Shown here: positions 44,480-56,734 of the stretch, piece by piece
How positions within the stretch are numbered: position 1 is the stretch's first letter
Layout: each line of letters starts with the position of its first letter
Assembly (NCBI RefSeq): GCF_000372725.1
Contig: NW_005196900.1
Coordinates: 311,739-375,738, forward strand
Direction: 5' to 3'
From: Emiliania huxleyi CCMP1516
Taxonomy: Eukaryota > Haptophyta > Isochrysidales > Noelaerhabdaceae
DNA: 64,000 nt
Translations under genes and position numbers: made by a program
The notes under the pieces: generated by a model
What the model saw: the letters and a program-made list of their open reading frames with translations, nothing else
Databases searched by the model: none
What the model was told of the DNA's origin: nothing

Positions 44480-44563
44480 AAGAGAAAAAGAGAAAAAGAA
44501 TTTAAACAAAAGAACTCTCTCTCACAGCAGACAGGCTCGACACAGGTGCGAACTGGCGCGTGC
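44480..44563. repeat. dispersed upstream repeat, second copy of the CTCTCTCACAGCAGACAGG unit
   Basis: AAAAAGAATTTAAACAAAAG, then CTCTCTCACAGCAGACAGGC and TCGACACAGGTGCGAACTGG, then CGCGTGCGAG. Nearly identical to 42016-42066. Confidence 0.8.
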
Positions 44564-44652
44564 GAGAAAAAGAATGTCCCGAAAAGAATCGCGGTTGGGG
44601 GCACCATCTTCTTAAATGCAAGCCCCGTTCTGGCCATTGTTGCTCTCTGTGT

Positions 44653-44925
44653 ATGACGACCGCCCGCCTGCTGCGCTCGTGCGTTGAGACCCTCGGAAGG
44701 TTCGTGCTCTGGCCAGCCTTCCATTCGATTCTGCTTCCAGTCTACGTTCTCGTTCTCTCGCCATTCATCGCGCTCGGCCTCTGCAGCTCCGACGCTGCTG
44801 TCGGCGTGCCTCCCGCCTTCCTCGCCTGGCGGCTGGCGTCGCCTCCCATACCTGATTCTGATGGTGCTCTTCGTCGACCTGCCAATCGCCATCTTAACGT
44901 TTATACCGAATACCGACATTTCTGA
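44653..44925 (+). CDS. possible small membrane protein
   Basis: A 90-codon frame starting MTTARLLRSCVETLGRFVLW contains a convincing membrane helix (AFHSILLPVYVLVLSPFIAL). It lies after GAAAAAGAATG motifs. A second hydrophobic segment, YLILMVLFVDLPIAILTF, is encoded just downstream in another frame, so the true product may need a splice or frame correction that I cannot find. Confidence 0.3.
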   Translation: MTTARLLRSCVETLGRFVLWPAFHSILLPVYVLVLSPFIALGLCSSDAAVGVPPAFLAWRLASPPIPDSDGALRRPANRHLNVYTEYRHF

Positions 44926-44956
44926 TAGAGAAAGGTTCTGTTCCTCCGGAATCCCC

Positions 44957-45247
44957 TCAGACTCGGCTCAGAGCTCGCGAGAGAGCCAAAAGGGGCGAGA
45001 GATGAGGTACCTCCGGGTCGATCGCGTCGTCGCCAGCCGTGTGACGGACAATCTTGACCGCCACTTCGAGCCCGTCAAGGCGGCTGATCGCGTGAAAGAC
45101 AGGGCCGTTGCGGCCAATTCCAAGCGTTCGGCCGGAGAGGACGTAAGGCCCGACTCTCCGAAGCCGCGGCTTCTTACGGCCCGCCGCGCTGGCCCGGCCC
45201 GCCTCGTGTGTCGTCGCGGCACTCGCTGTGTCGCTCGAGGTCGCCAT
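44957..45247 (-). pseudogene. protein kinase N-lobe fragment
   Basis: Encodes only the start of a kinase: a glycine-rich loop LGIGRNGPVFHAI (G-x-G-x-x-G) and the ATP-binding lysine in LEVAVKIVRHTA. No catalytic loop, DFG or C-lobe is found downstream on this strand before the sequence becomes unrelated. Either a truncated gene or the first exon of a gene whose later exons I could not locate. Confidence 0.5.
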
Positions 45248-45518
45248 CAAAACGGCGGTCGCCAGCCGGCTTTCGTGTCCTTGACGTGATCACCAAGTCC
45301 ATGAACGACCTGGTCGCGCCACGGCGTCTGTGTAATCACTCGAGATTTCTGTCTTTTTTCCGTCCTTCCTCTTCTGAGATGACTCGAGGTTCTCGAGGTG
45401 GATATCCTTTGGCCGCGTTGGGTAGCCCTGGGAGGGGCGGGGCAAGCAATATTGGCTGAGTGCCAGCGCGACCAATTACTGCGATCAATCGGCAGGCGGC
45501 GGTGGCGGGCGCCAGTGC

Positions 45519-46778
45519 ATGTTGCCCCAGTCAAAGACCGTCTCCGACAAGAAGGACGGCGATGCGGCCCTCTTCTTGAGCATCTCAGACGCGTACGAGG
45601 AGCTGTCCAGCAAGTCGAGCGGCGAGAGCCCCTCTATCCCCAACATGAGCGAGGAGCTGTGGACGGATCGGTCCGACTCGCCGCTCTGCAAGGCCTGCCT
45701 CAACGGCGACCGCGTCGAGGTGAATCGGCTGCTCGCCGAGGCGCGCTCGGACCCCTTCCAGCAGGACATCGTCAACAGGCCGGGCCGGTCTGGACTGACG
45801 CCGCTCAAGTACGCCTGCGTCAACGGGCACGACGCGATTGTCGAGAAACTGCTCGAGTCCCGCTGCAGCGTGGACAGCACGAGCCGGGCGGGCGTGACGG
45901 CGCTGATGGAGGCGCGTGCGGATCATGGGGTGGGAGAATCCTATCGATTAGCCCTGAGCCTAATCTCTCTGTGGAGGCGTGCATCATGGGGAAGGAGTCG
46001 TGCGCCCGGCTGCTCCTCGACGCGGGCGCAGAGGTCGATAAGCCGAACATGACGGGGCAAGCGACCTCCAGCCCTCGCAGTCTCTGCGGGCCCGGCCCCG
46101 AGGCTCGGAGGTCTCCTCACACGTAGGCAGACCGCGCTTTCCTTCGCATGCATGGCGAGGAGCGGCAGCGAGGCGCGGTGCCGCCTTGGCCGCGCCGGTC
46201 CATGACCAAACCGCTCATCACAACATGGCCGCCGGCGCTGCTCAGGCGTGCTGCCGGCTGTTGGTCTCGCGCGGCGCCGTGTCCTCTCGTGCGGAGCGGG
46301 GTACAGGGTTGAAGTCTCGCTTAGTGAATGGACGGCCCCTCTAGGCGCCGGCCGCTCGCACGCGGACGCGGAGGGGCGGATCCAGTCGAGTAAACCATGA
46401 ATGATCACGATAGGCGCCGACCGCTCTCGCCCCGACGGCGAGGGGAGGACGGCGGCACACTTCGCGCGCAAGGTCAAGAACGAGGCGGTGGCGGCGTGGC
46501 TGGAGAAGGGCATCGACACGCGGCGAAGCACGCCGGACTCCAGTCCGCTGTTCAGCTGGTTATGGATTGCGGATGATAGGCGACGACGCTCTCACGCACG
46601 TGCGGGGCCGCGAGGGCGAGGGGCAGGGCGGCGAGGCGGCGGGTGGAGAGGGGAAGGGCGGCGCGGCGGCGGGTGGCGGGGCGGTGGGCGGTGCAGGGGA
46701 GCAGGGCTGCGAGGGGTGCGGCTCGCGCGACCCGAGCTTGTCTGGAGGAAGAGGCGCCTTGTCCTAGTCCGGCTGTGA
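45519..46778 (+). CDS. ankyrin-repeat protein, several short exons
   Basis: Exon 45519-45911 begins MLPQSKTVSDKKDGDAALFL and holds a first ankyrin pair (GLTPLKYACVNGHDAIVEKL). Exon 45977-46056 continues ACIMGKESCARLLLDAGAEV. Exon from 46127 continues QTALSFACM. Later pieces are AAGAAQACCRLLVSRGA near 46225 and, from 46414, ADRSRPDGEGRTAAHFARKV, after which a variable tail follows. Introns 45912-45976 (65 nt) and 46057-46126 (70 nt) are GC-AG. The junction between the third exon and AAGAAQ near 46160-46225 has no normal acceptor, so this part is unresolved and the gene might be damaged. The C-terminal end is approximate. Confidence 0.6.
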
Positions 46779-47661
46779 TGAAGCAGCGCTAATAGTGAAT
46801 TGATTGAGTGCAATCACAGGCGCCTTGTCCACGAGGGCGGCCGAGTCGCGCAGCAGCGCGCCGGCGTCGAGCCGCGCCGCCCACGTGCCGAGCGCGGCGT
46901 CGAAGGGCGCCGCGTGCGGCGAGAAGCCGAAGGAGGTGTTTCTCCAGTGCGTGTGCGCGAGGTCGGTCGAGACGAGGAGGGCGACCTGTGCTCACAGATG
47001 GACGGGTTCCGAGAAGGTTCCGAGAAGGCTCAAGGAAGGGTCTCGCTCGCGACGAGGCGGGAGAGGTCGCCCGCTTGCTGGACGCCTCGAGAAGGCGGCC
47101 GAGGTCGCGGCCGAGCTGGAGGAAGCCGGTCGCGACGGCAGACGAGAGGTTGTACCGCGACAGCGGGAGGCCGAGCGTGACGAGAGGCGGCAAGCGGTGG
47201 GCAGCGGAGGCGTTTGCCACGTAGCTGAGGGCGAGCACCTCGCCCCAGTGGAGCGGCATGGGCAGGACTCCGTTCCAGCCACGCTGCAGAGTCACGTTGT
47301 GCCTCGCGGAGAGGACGTCCATGATCTGCTGTGCCCGGCGTCCGTTTGGCCATCGAGCGAGACCGGGTAAAGCTTGCGAGGGCTGGCGGGGCCAAACGAC
47401 TCCTGGAGGCCTCGGCCCACGGTCGCGACGCCCTGTAGCGCCGCGTTCTGATAGATTCCGACGTCCCAGCTTGTCTGAAGCCCGTGAGGTGTAGTGAGCA
47501 CGATCGCATCGGGCGCAGCGTCGGCCAGCAGCCGGCCGGCGAGCAGCGAGCCTCGGTGAAGGCCGTCGGCGGCGGCAGAGAGGTGGGGTTGCGGGAGAGG
47601 AGCGACGGATCAAAGGCGAAATCGCCGTGAGGCGCAGGACCGCCGCAGCGACAAGAGGCAT
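46764..47661 (-). CDS. LigB-type class III extradiol dioxygenase-like protein, frame breaks present
   Basis: Family marks on the sense strand: PHGDFAFDPSLL, IVLTTPHGLQTSWDVGIYQN, LHWGEVLALSYVANA and LLVSTDLAHTHW. His and Asp/Glu residues in such blocks bind the iron in extradiol dioxygenases and related proteins. Intron 46986-47070 (85 nt, GC-AG) is well supported. A second, 46758-46823 (66 nt), is flanked by the 13-bp repeat GGACAAGGCGCCT; if spliced, a Pro-rich C-terminus would extend to 46560, and if not the protein ends at 46764. Frame changes without any usable splice site are needed near 47640, 47575 and 47330, so either the sequence has errors or the gene is decaying. Start taken as MPLVAAAVL at 47661. 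Confidence 0.6.
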
Positions 47662-47681
47662 GACGAAGCAGGTGGCGGCGA

Positions 47682-47812
47682 AGCGGCGACGGTTGAGCGC
47701 GGCCACACACAACAGTCGGAGGCCAGACGTGAGCGCAAGCAGACCTGACTAAAAGAGTTGGCGAAGCGGCGACGGTTGAGCGCGGCCAACAACAGTCGGA
47801 GGCCAGGGCGTG
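47682..47812. repeat. tandem duplication of about 77 bp
   Basis: GGCGAAGCGGCGACGGTTGA followed by GCGCGGCCA and ACAACAGTCGGAGGCCAG occurs twice, at 47682 and 47759. Its first 24 bases also occur inverted at about 49747-49772. Confidence 0.85.
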
Positions 47813-47974
47813 AGCGCCAGCGGCCGGCCAAATGTTTTTCTTGCTGAAAAAGAATTCACGCCGGCTCTCTCACCGACACAGGTTCGACACAGGTACCAAG
47901 AGGAGCACAGCAGACGGCAACTCCTCAAAAAGCATTCATCGCTTATTTCATTCCGCTTCGCCGGCTCCTACTGC

Positions 47975-49096
47975 ATGTCACCGCCCTCTCCGCCATCTGT
48001 CGTGCGGCCCGAAAAGCCGCCGCCATCCTTCAAGTACGTGCAGCGCCTGCGCGAGATGCGGGTCGGCGGCGGCGACAAAAATGGCGACTCCAGATGTGCC
48101 GCTGCCTACCTGCAGCCGCCTGTGATTGTTGAGGCGGGCGGCGAGCACCACTACTCTATCATCCTCCTTCACGGGCTCGGCAACCGTGGCTCCGATTTTC
48201 TGCCGATCCTCCACTCCTTCTCGCGGCTCGGGATCGACGTCTCCAACGTCCGCTTTGTCTTTCCGAATGCACCGCGCCGGACAATGCAGTGGCCAGTCTG
48301 GGGACCCTCCCGTGGCGTCCAGGCGTGGTACACTTACTTCAGCGATGAGTCCGGCAAGAGCTCGGCCGACGCCGACGAGATTGCGACCTCCGAGCTCAAC
48401 GCGAGTGCTGCCGCGCTGCTCGCCCTCGCAGAGGCTGAGGCGAGGTTAGCCGAGATTCGGCGGGATTCGCCTCCCAGTTGGATTGTTCGCTGAGATTAGC
48501 GGAGATCACGCGGCGGCCACGATGACCACTCTCGAGACGCCCAGCCGCTGCGAACACAGGCCGCCGCTCTCGGCGGCGACTTTGGCAGAGTCTTTGTGGG
48601 CGGGTACTCCCAAGGGGGCACCGTTGCGGCGCACGCGGCTGTTAGCGACGGCGCGCCGCGGCTGGCCGGGGCGCTGCTTACTCGCTCGGTGCTGATGGCC
48701 CAGACGTCCCTCTCTCCTTCCTCCGGCGAGGCGGAGGAGGGCGAGCCGCACTTGTGTTGCGAGGAGTGAGCGTCGTCGCTTCACCCTTCCTGCTGTGTCT
48801 GACAGGAGCCGGAGGGACGCACGCCGTTCTTCGCCTTTCGTAGCGGGCGCGACAACACGTACCCCATCGGCGTGCAGCGCCACTCCCCTTCGCTGAGGTG
48901 TGATCGGCGCCTCTTCACGCCCTCATCCCCGTGCAGGCGTGCAGCGCCACTCTCAGGAGCGGCTGGTCGCGGGCGGGTGGCCGGTCGTTGTGGCCAGATT
49001 GCTCCGCGGTACGAGCGCCCCTCTACGCCTCGCACTTGTGTGAGCAGGTGGTCGCTCGCCGTGTCCGAGTCCTCTGTCAACCACGCCACGTGGTAG
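47975..49096 (+). CDS. acyl-protein thioesterase / phospholipase-carboxylesterase family hydrolase
   Basis: Alpha/beta hydrolase of the APT/LYPLA type, likely removing acyl groups from proteins or lysolipids. Exons 47975-48439, 48560-48730, 48806-48869, 48937-48976, 49048-49096; 262 aa with consistent phases. Marks: IILLHGLGNRGSDFLPIL, VRFVFPNAPRRTMQWPVWG, AWYTYF, nucleophile GGYSQGGTVAAH, acid SGRDNTYPIG, and the catalytic His in SSVNHATW at the C-terminus. The first three introns are GC-AG, the last GT-AG. Introns 48870-48936 and 48977-49047 are each preceded by copies of the following exon; the second of these was found by looking for that pattern and restores the His. ATG at 47975 fits the conserved start; AAAAAGAATTC lies 125 bases upstream. 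Confidence 0.85.
48870..48936 (+). other. 67-nt GC-AG intron flanked by a 17-bp perfect direct repeat
   Basis: GGCGTGCAGCGCCACTC lies at 48869-48885 and 48936-48952. Splicing gives YPIG-VQRHSQERL. The intron ends GCGCCTCTTCACGCCCTC and ATCCCCGTGCAG, similar to the 3' ends of other introns in the window. Confidence 0.9.
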
Positions 49097-49693
49097 AGCT
49101 CGCCCGAGCTTGATTATGGCGCCACCGCCCGCGGGCATCTTCACAGCCGCAACCGCGTGAACAGGTCGTGGGGCGAGTACGATTATGTCGCCGCGAGCGC
49201 CGCCTTCGCGCTAGGCTTGCGCGCCGACCCTCCCCCCACGGGAATCGGGCCAGGGCGCAGCTGCTGGACTGCACCCTGCCTCGACCTGCACGGCGTCCTC
49301 GTCTCGCTCTGGTACCGCTTCCCCTACCAGTGCGTGGGGCTGTCCCCTTGCTGCCGCGGCGGCGACCAGGCGCCAGCGGCGTCGCGGTGAGTAATTAACC
49401 CTTTGAGGACACGTGTTTCACGCGTGGCACAGCGCATTTCAAGTCCCCAGTGAGCCCTGGTGGAGACGCGGACGAGCGATTCAGAGGTTGCATCCACTGA
49501 GAGAAGGGCTCTCCTTTCCCTACGTACGGCTTTGGGCTTTACAAGACGTACCTCGTACGAGGACGCTCAAACATATTCTGTAAATCTAAATCACAAAATA
49601 GGTAAATACTAAAAAGACTTGAGAGCTTACCAGGGTTGGACAAAAAGAATTCAACGAGGTCGTGGTCCAAAAAAGAAGGGACTATTCGTGTTC
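49097..49693. other. intergenic region, no supported gene
   Basis: An intron-like 3' end (CATCTTCACAGCCGC, AACCGCGTGAACAG) ends at 49162 and is followed by an open stretch (SWGEYDYVAASAAFALGLRA) that might be an exon of an extra or decayed gene; GATTATG is repeated before and after it. 49560-49650 is AT-rich and contains AAAAAGAATTC. Confidence 0.4.
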
Positions 49694-50900
49694 TCATGGC
49701 CTCCCTCGCTCGAACCCCATCCCGGTCAGGGTGGCCTGAGGCGCGGCGCTCAACCGTCGCCGCTTCGCCGCCTCCTGCTGCGCCCTGCTCTCCACTCCCT
49801 GCGTGCCTCGCCGCCGCGCGTCCTCGATCGGCCTCCTGGTCTCGCAGAGGCCGCAGACTGGCGCGAGTGGTGGGTTGAGGAGCGTGCACGCGGGGCACGC
49901 CCACGCCGCCTCTGCCTGCGCCGCTGCCGCCGACGGCGTGGCGGTGCCGTTCGACGCCGTCGCTGCCACTGCCGCTCCCTGCGGCGCTCCCGCCGCGAGC
50001 TGCGGCGGCCGCTGCTGCGGCTGCGGCACAGGGAGAGGCGGCGCGGCCTGCACGCCGGGTGCTGGAGCGGCAAAGGAGAGGAGGGAGCCCGCCCGCCGCA
50101 TCAGCTCGTGCATGCTGCGGCCGGTGGCGAGGGTCGCGTCGCCGTGCACCATGTACTTGTAGTACGCCTGCTGCCCGCGCTCCGCGTCGGCCGTGCCGGG
50201 GAGGATGTACCGGAAGTTGATGTTGACCCTCGGCCGGCGCGAGGCCGCCTTTGGGACGCGGTGGTGCCAGTGCCTAAGGGGAGATATGGGGAGATGTGGG
50301 GAGATATGGGGAGATATGGGGGGACGCGGTGGTGCCAGTGCCTCTGCGTGGGGCTGTGCATGACGAGCAGGTCTCCGTCGGCGAGGAGGAGGTCGCGCTG
50401 CGGGGTGGACCGGTCCACTCCGTCGTCGCCGCCGCCGAGCGCCGGCCACACGTTGCGCATTCGCCGCAGCTGGAAGGAGGCGGTCGCGCCGAGCGAGAGG
50501 GAGCCGATCGTGGGCCGCTCGCCGAGGAAGGTGCGCCCGTCCGTGTGCCATGCGATCTCGTCCGCCCCGTCCATGTAGAGCCGGAGGAGGATCGCGTTGA
50601 ACGGCACCCCCAGCGAGGCGCGCACCTGCTCGACGAGCGGCAGCAGCCAGTCGGGGATGGGAACGAACGGCTCGAACGCATCAAAGCCACCGAAGAAGGC
50701 GGTGTAGCATGGCGTCTCGCACTGCTTCTGGAAGCGTCCCGACAAGTACGTGACGCGGTGCCACAGCACCCTCTCGGCCAGCGTGCTCCACCAGGACCTG
50801 CGGCTCTCGGCGTCGAGGTAGCCGCGACAGAGCTTCACGTGCAAGCCCTTGGCGGCGTCCTCGATGCGCAGCCAGTCGCGTGGGGTCTGCGACGGCGCGG
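49694..50900 (-). CDS. AlkB-family 2-oxoglutarate/Fe(II) dioxygenase with RanBP2 zinc finger
   Basis: Likely oxidative demethylase of alkylated nucleic acid bases (ALKBH2/3-like). Exons complement 49694-50273 and 50342-about 50900. Marks: YLSGRFQKQCETPCYTAFFG, FNAILLRLYMDGADEIAWHT DG (iron-binding HxD), IGSLSLGATASFQLRR, LLLADGDLLVMHSPTQRHWH HRVP (distal His), and RVNINFRYI (2-oxoglutarate-binding Arg). After the dioxygenase comes an Ala/Pro-rich linker and a C-terminal RanBP2-type zinc finger, WACPACTLLNPPLAPVCGLC, then a basic tail. The 5' end is not resolved: the frame begins after an acceptor at 50901 and I find no matching first exon. The 68-nt intron carries a 23-bp direct repeat at its edges. 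Confidence 0.85.
50274..50341 (-). other. 68-nt GC-AG intron flanked by a 23-bp perfect direct repeat
   Basis: Positions 50253-50275 and 50321-50343 are identical over 23 bases; on the sense strand the repeat begins AGGCACTGGCACC. Splicing gives SPTQRHWHHRVPKAA, the conserved AlkB sequence. The rest of the intron is four or five ATATCTCCCC-type units. Confidence 0.93.
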
Positions 50901-51102
50901 CTGCGGCGGCGGCGGCGGCAGCGGCAGCGGCGGTTTATTTGCATAGACAGATGTGTACGTATACTGTAGTTGCAGAGCGCCCCATACCGCCAGCTTGCCG
51001 CCACCCGGTCCCCTCGGCACGACTAACATGCTAACATCATCTATGCGATCACAGCCGTCATGGCACGTCGAGTACGGAGTAGTGGAGCCATTTCATACTG
51101 TA

Positions 51103-51936
51103 TTAGTAGGCGCCCTGCGTGACGGCGCGGCAGCCGTTGTCGTCGGAGCAAGGGAAGATCACAAAGCCGCAAATAACCCCCTTCGGGCCTCCGCTGGCCG
51201 ACTCGTCCACCTGGCGGCACTCGGTCGTCTTGTACGGCTTGAACGTGTCCTGCAGGAACTTGTCTCGCCTCAAGCGGAGTTTCTTGTACGCGCCCTCGTT
51301 GGAGAGGTACCAGCCCTGCAGCTCGTCTGGTGCCTCCGCCCACTGCCACCCGTCGAGCCTGCGCACCTCGGTGGCGATCGGCTTGACCAGGTCGCCAAAC
51401 TGCTCCTTGCCCGTCCGGAAGAGGCCCGACTGCTGCAGCAGCGTCCGCCCACGCTCTGCGGCGCTCTGCTCCGCCACGTCGGAAGCCCATATCACCGCCG
51501 GGCCGGGAACACGGCCGTCCTTCGTCTCGCCAAACTGGCCCTCCTCGGCGGTGGCCGTCGGGTCGTGCTCCCGCCAAAACACGCCCAACAGCTTCTTGAA
51601 CGGCAGCTTCTGCGGAACGTACTCGACCTTTAGCGCAGGGACCGCCTCGCCGTCGCGCGCCAGGCTCCCCGCGGTCGTCTTCACGACGCCCAGGTACTTG
51701 ATGGCGTCGATTGCGGGCTGAAGCAGGCGTGTGTCGCCCGCGGACAGGTACGCAACCGCCAGAGGCGCGTCCTCGGCAGCGGCGGGACTGCTCCTGAGCA
51801 TGGCGGCGGCGGCGAGGGCAGCGAGGTCGCGTCGTTCGAACTGAAACTGCCGCGAGAGCTGCTGCTTCGGTGGTGCCAGCGGCGGCGTAATGAGCGAGGC
51901 GAGCACTGCGAGCGGGGCGAGAACCGCCGCAGGCAT
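51103..51936 (-). CDS. MsrA-like plastid protein without the catalytic cysteine
   Basis: Peptide methionine sulfoxide reductase A fold, but probably not active as such. Residues 60-210 follow MsrA: VKVEYVPQ-type strand (KVEYVPQKLPFKKLLGVFW), HDPTATAEEGQFGETKDG, PAVIWASDVAEQSAAERG, LLQQSGLF, KPIATEVRRL. Where MsrA has GCFW, this protein has SAGDTRLLQPAIDAIKYLGV, so the nucleophilic Cys is missing. The N-terminus looks like a two-part plastid signal: a hydrophobic leader (MPAAVLAPLAVLASLI), then a twin-arginine-like segment RRDLAALAAAAMLRSSPAAA ending AEDA, suggesting the thylakoid lumen. Two Cys pairs near the C-terminus (CGFVIFPCSDDNGC) might form disulfides. Single exon, 277 aa. Confidence 0.75.
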   Translation of the reverse strand: MPAAVLAPLAVLASLITPPLAPPKQQLSRQFQFERRDLAALAAAAMLRSSPAAAEDAPLAVAYLSAGDTRLLQPAIDAIKYLGVVKTTAGSLARDGEAVPALKVEYVPQKLPFKKLLGVFWREHDPTATAEEGQFGETKDGRVPGPAVIWASDVAEQSAAERGRTLLQQSGLFRTGKEQFGDLVKPIATEVRRLDGWQWAEAPDELQGWYLSNEGAYKKLRLRRDKFLQDTFKPYKTTECRQVDESASGGPKGVICGFVIFPCSDDNGCRAVTQGAY

Positions 51937-52016
51937 CGTGGCGTTTCAGATCGCACACGCCTAGGCGCTGGGTTTGGACTCTCTGAGGGGTTGGACCATG
52001 GCACCCTGCTGACAGA

Positions 52017-52140
52017 CCCACTCCCTTTGTTCTCTTCTCATAAAATCGGAGGGTCGGCCCACTCCCTTTGTTCTCTTCTCATAAAATCGGAGGGTCGGCC
52101 CACTCCCTTTGTTCTCTTCTCATAAAATCGGAGGGTCGGC
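52017..52140. repeat. three tandem copies of a 41-bp unit
   Basis: Each unit reads CCCACTCCCTTTGTTCTCTT followed by CTCATAAAATCGGAGGGTCG G. The copies are essentially identical, so the array is young. No gene in 51937-52533. Confidence 0.9.
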
Positions 52141-52533
52141 CCACGGGGGGACTGACGACTGTGTGAACTGAAGCGACCCAACGATTTTATGAGTGGCAGC
52201 AAAGGGAGTGTGACAGACCCAGCCTCCCGGAGACCGGGGATGGGCGGTCAGGACCATACCCCCCCACCCTTTGGGCCGCGAGGGTACCATACCATACGCC
52301 TTTTTTCCTGGTCTCGCGGACGCGGCGCGCCCAGAGTTCGGTGCACGAAATGGAAAATTCTTTTGCTTTGCGGCCAAGGATGAGACAACAAAAGATCTTT
52401 CGCCTCACAGCTCCACACACACGCACACGCACATAGAACATTTTTGGACATGCGAAAGTACCGACCGAGACTACCGTACACGCCTCAATTCCTCAAACTA
52501 GCTATAGAGGGTACAGGACTCGCTCAGAGTGGC

Positions 52534-56495
<3,962 letters not shown>

Positions 56496-56666
56496 GGTGG
56501 CCGCCAGCCCGTGAGGGCGTCAGAGTGAGCGGCGGAGGTCAGCGGTTGCGACGCTCAAACATCTGGAACTGGCTCGCACGACCTACCGTGCGGCGGGCAG
56601 GGCTATCGGAATAAGAATTCAAAATCCACTTGGGGGCACAGGACTCTGACGGGTGTGTTTGCCGTG

Positions 56667-56680
56667 GAAAATTCTTCTTT
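56667..56680. promoter_or_regulatory. AAAATTCTTCTTTCC motif upstream of the FHA gene
   Basis: GGAAAATTCTTCTTTCC, about 55 bases before the start codon at 56735; another AAGAATTC lies at 56614. Both belong to the recurring upstream motif described in the findings. Confidence 0.45.
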
Positions 56681-56734
56681 CCCAATGAGGCAAATGAGGC
56701 GCGAGAGTTTAGTTGACCGTTTGCAGCCGAACGT

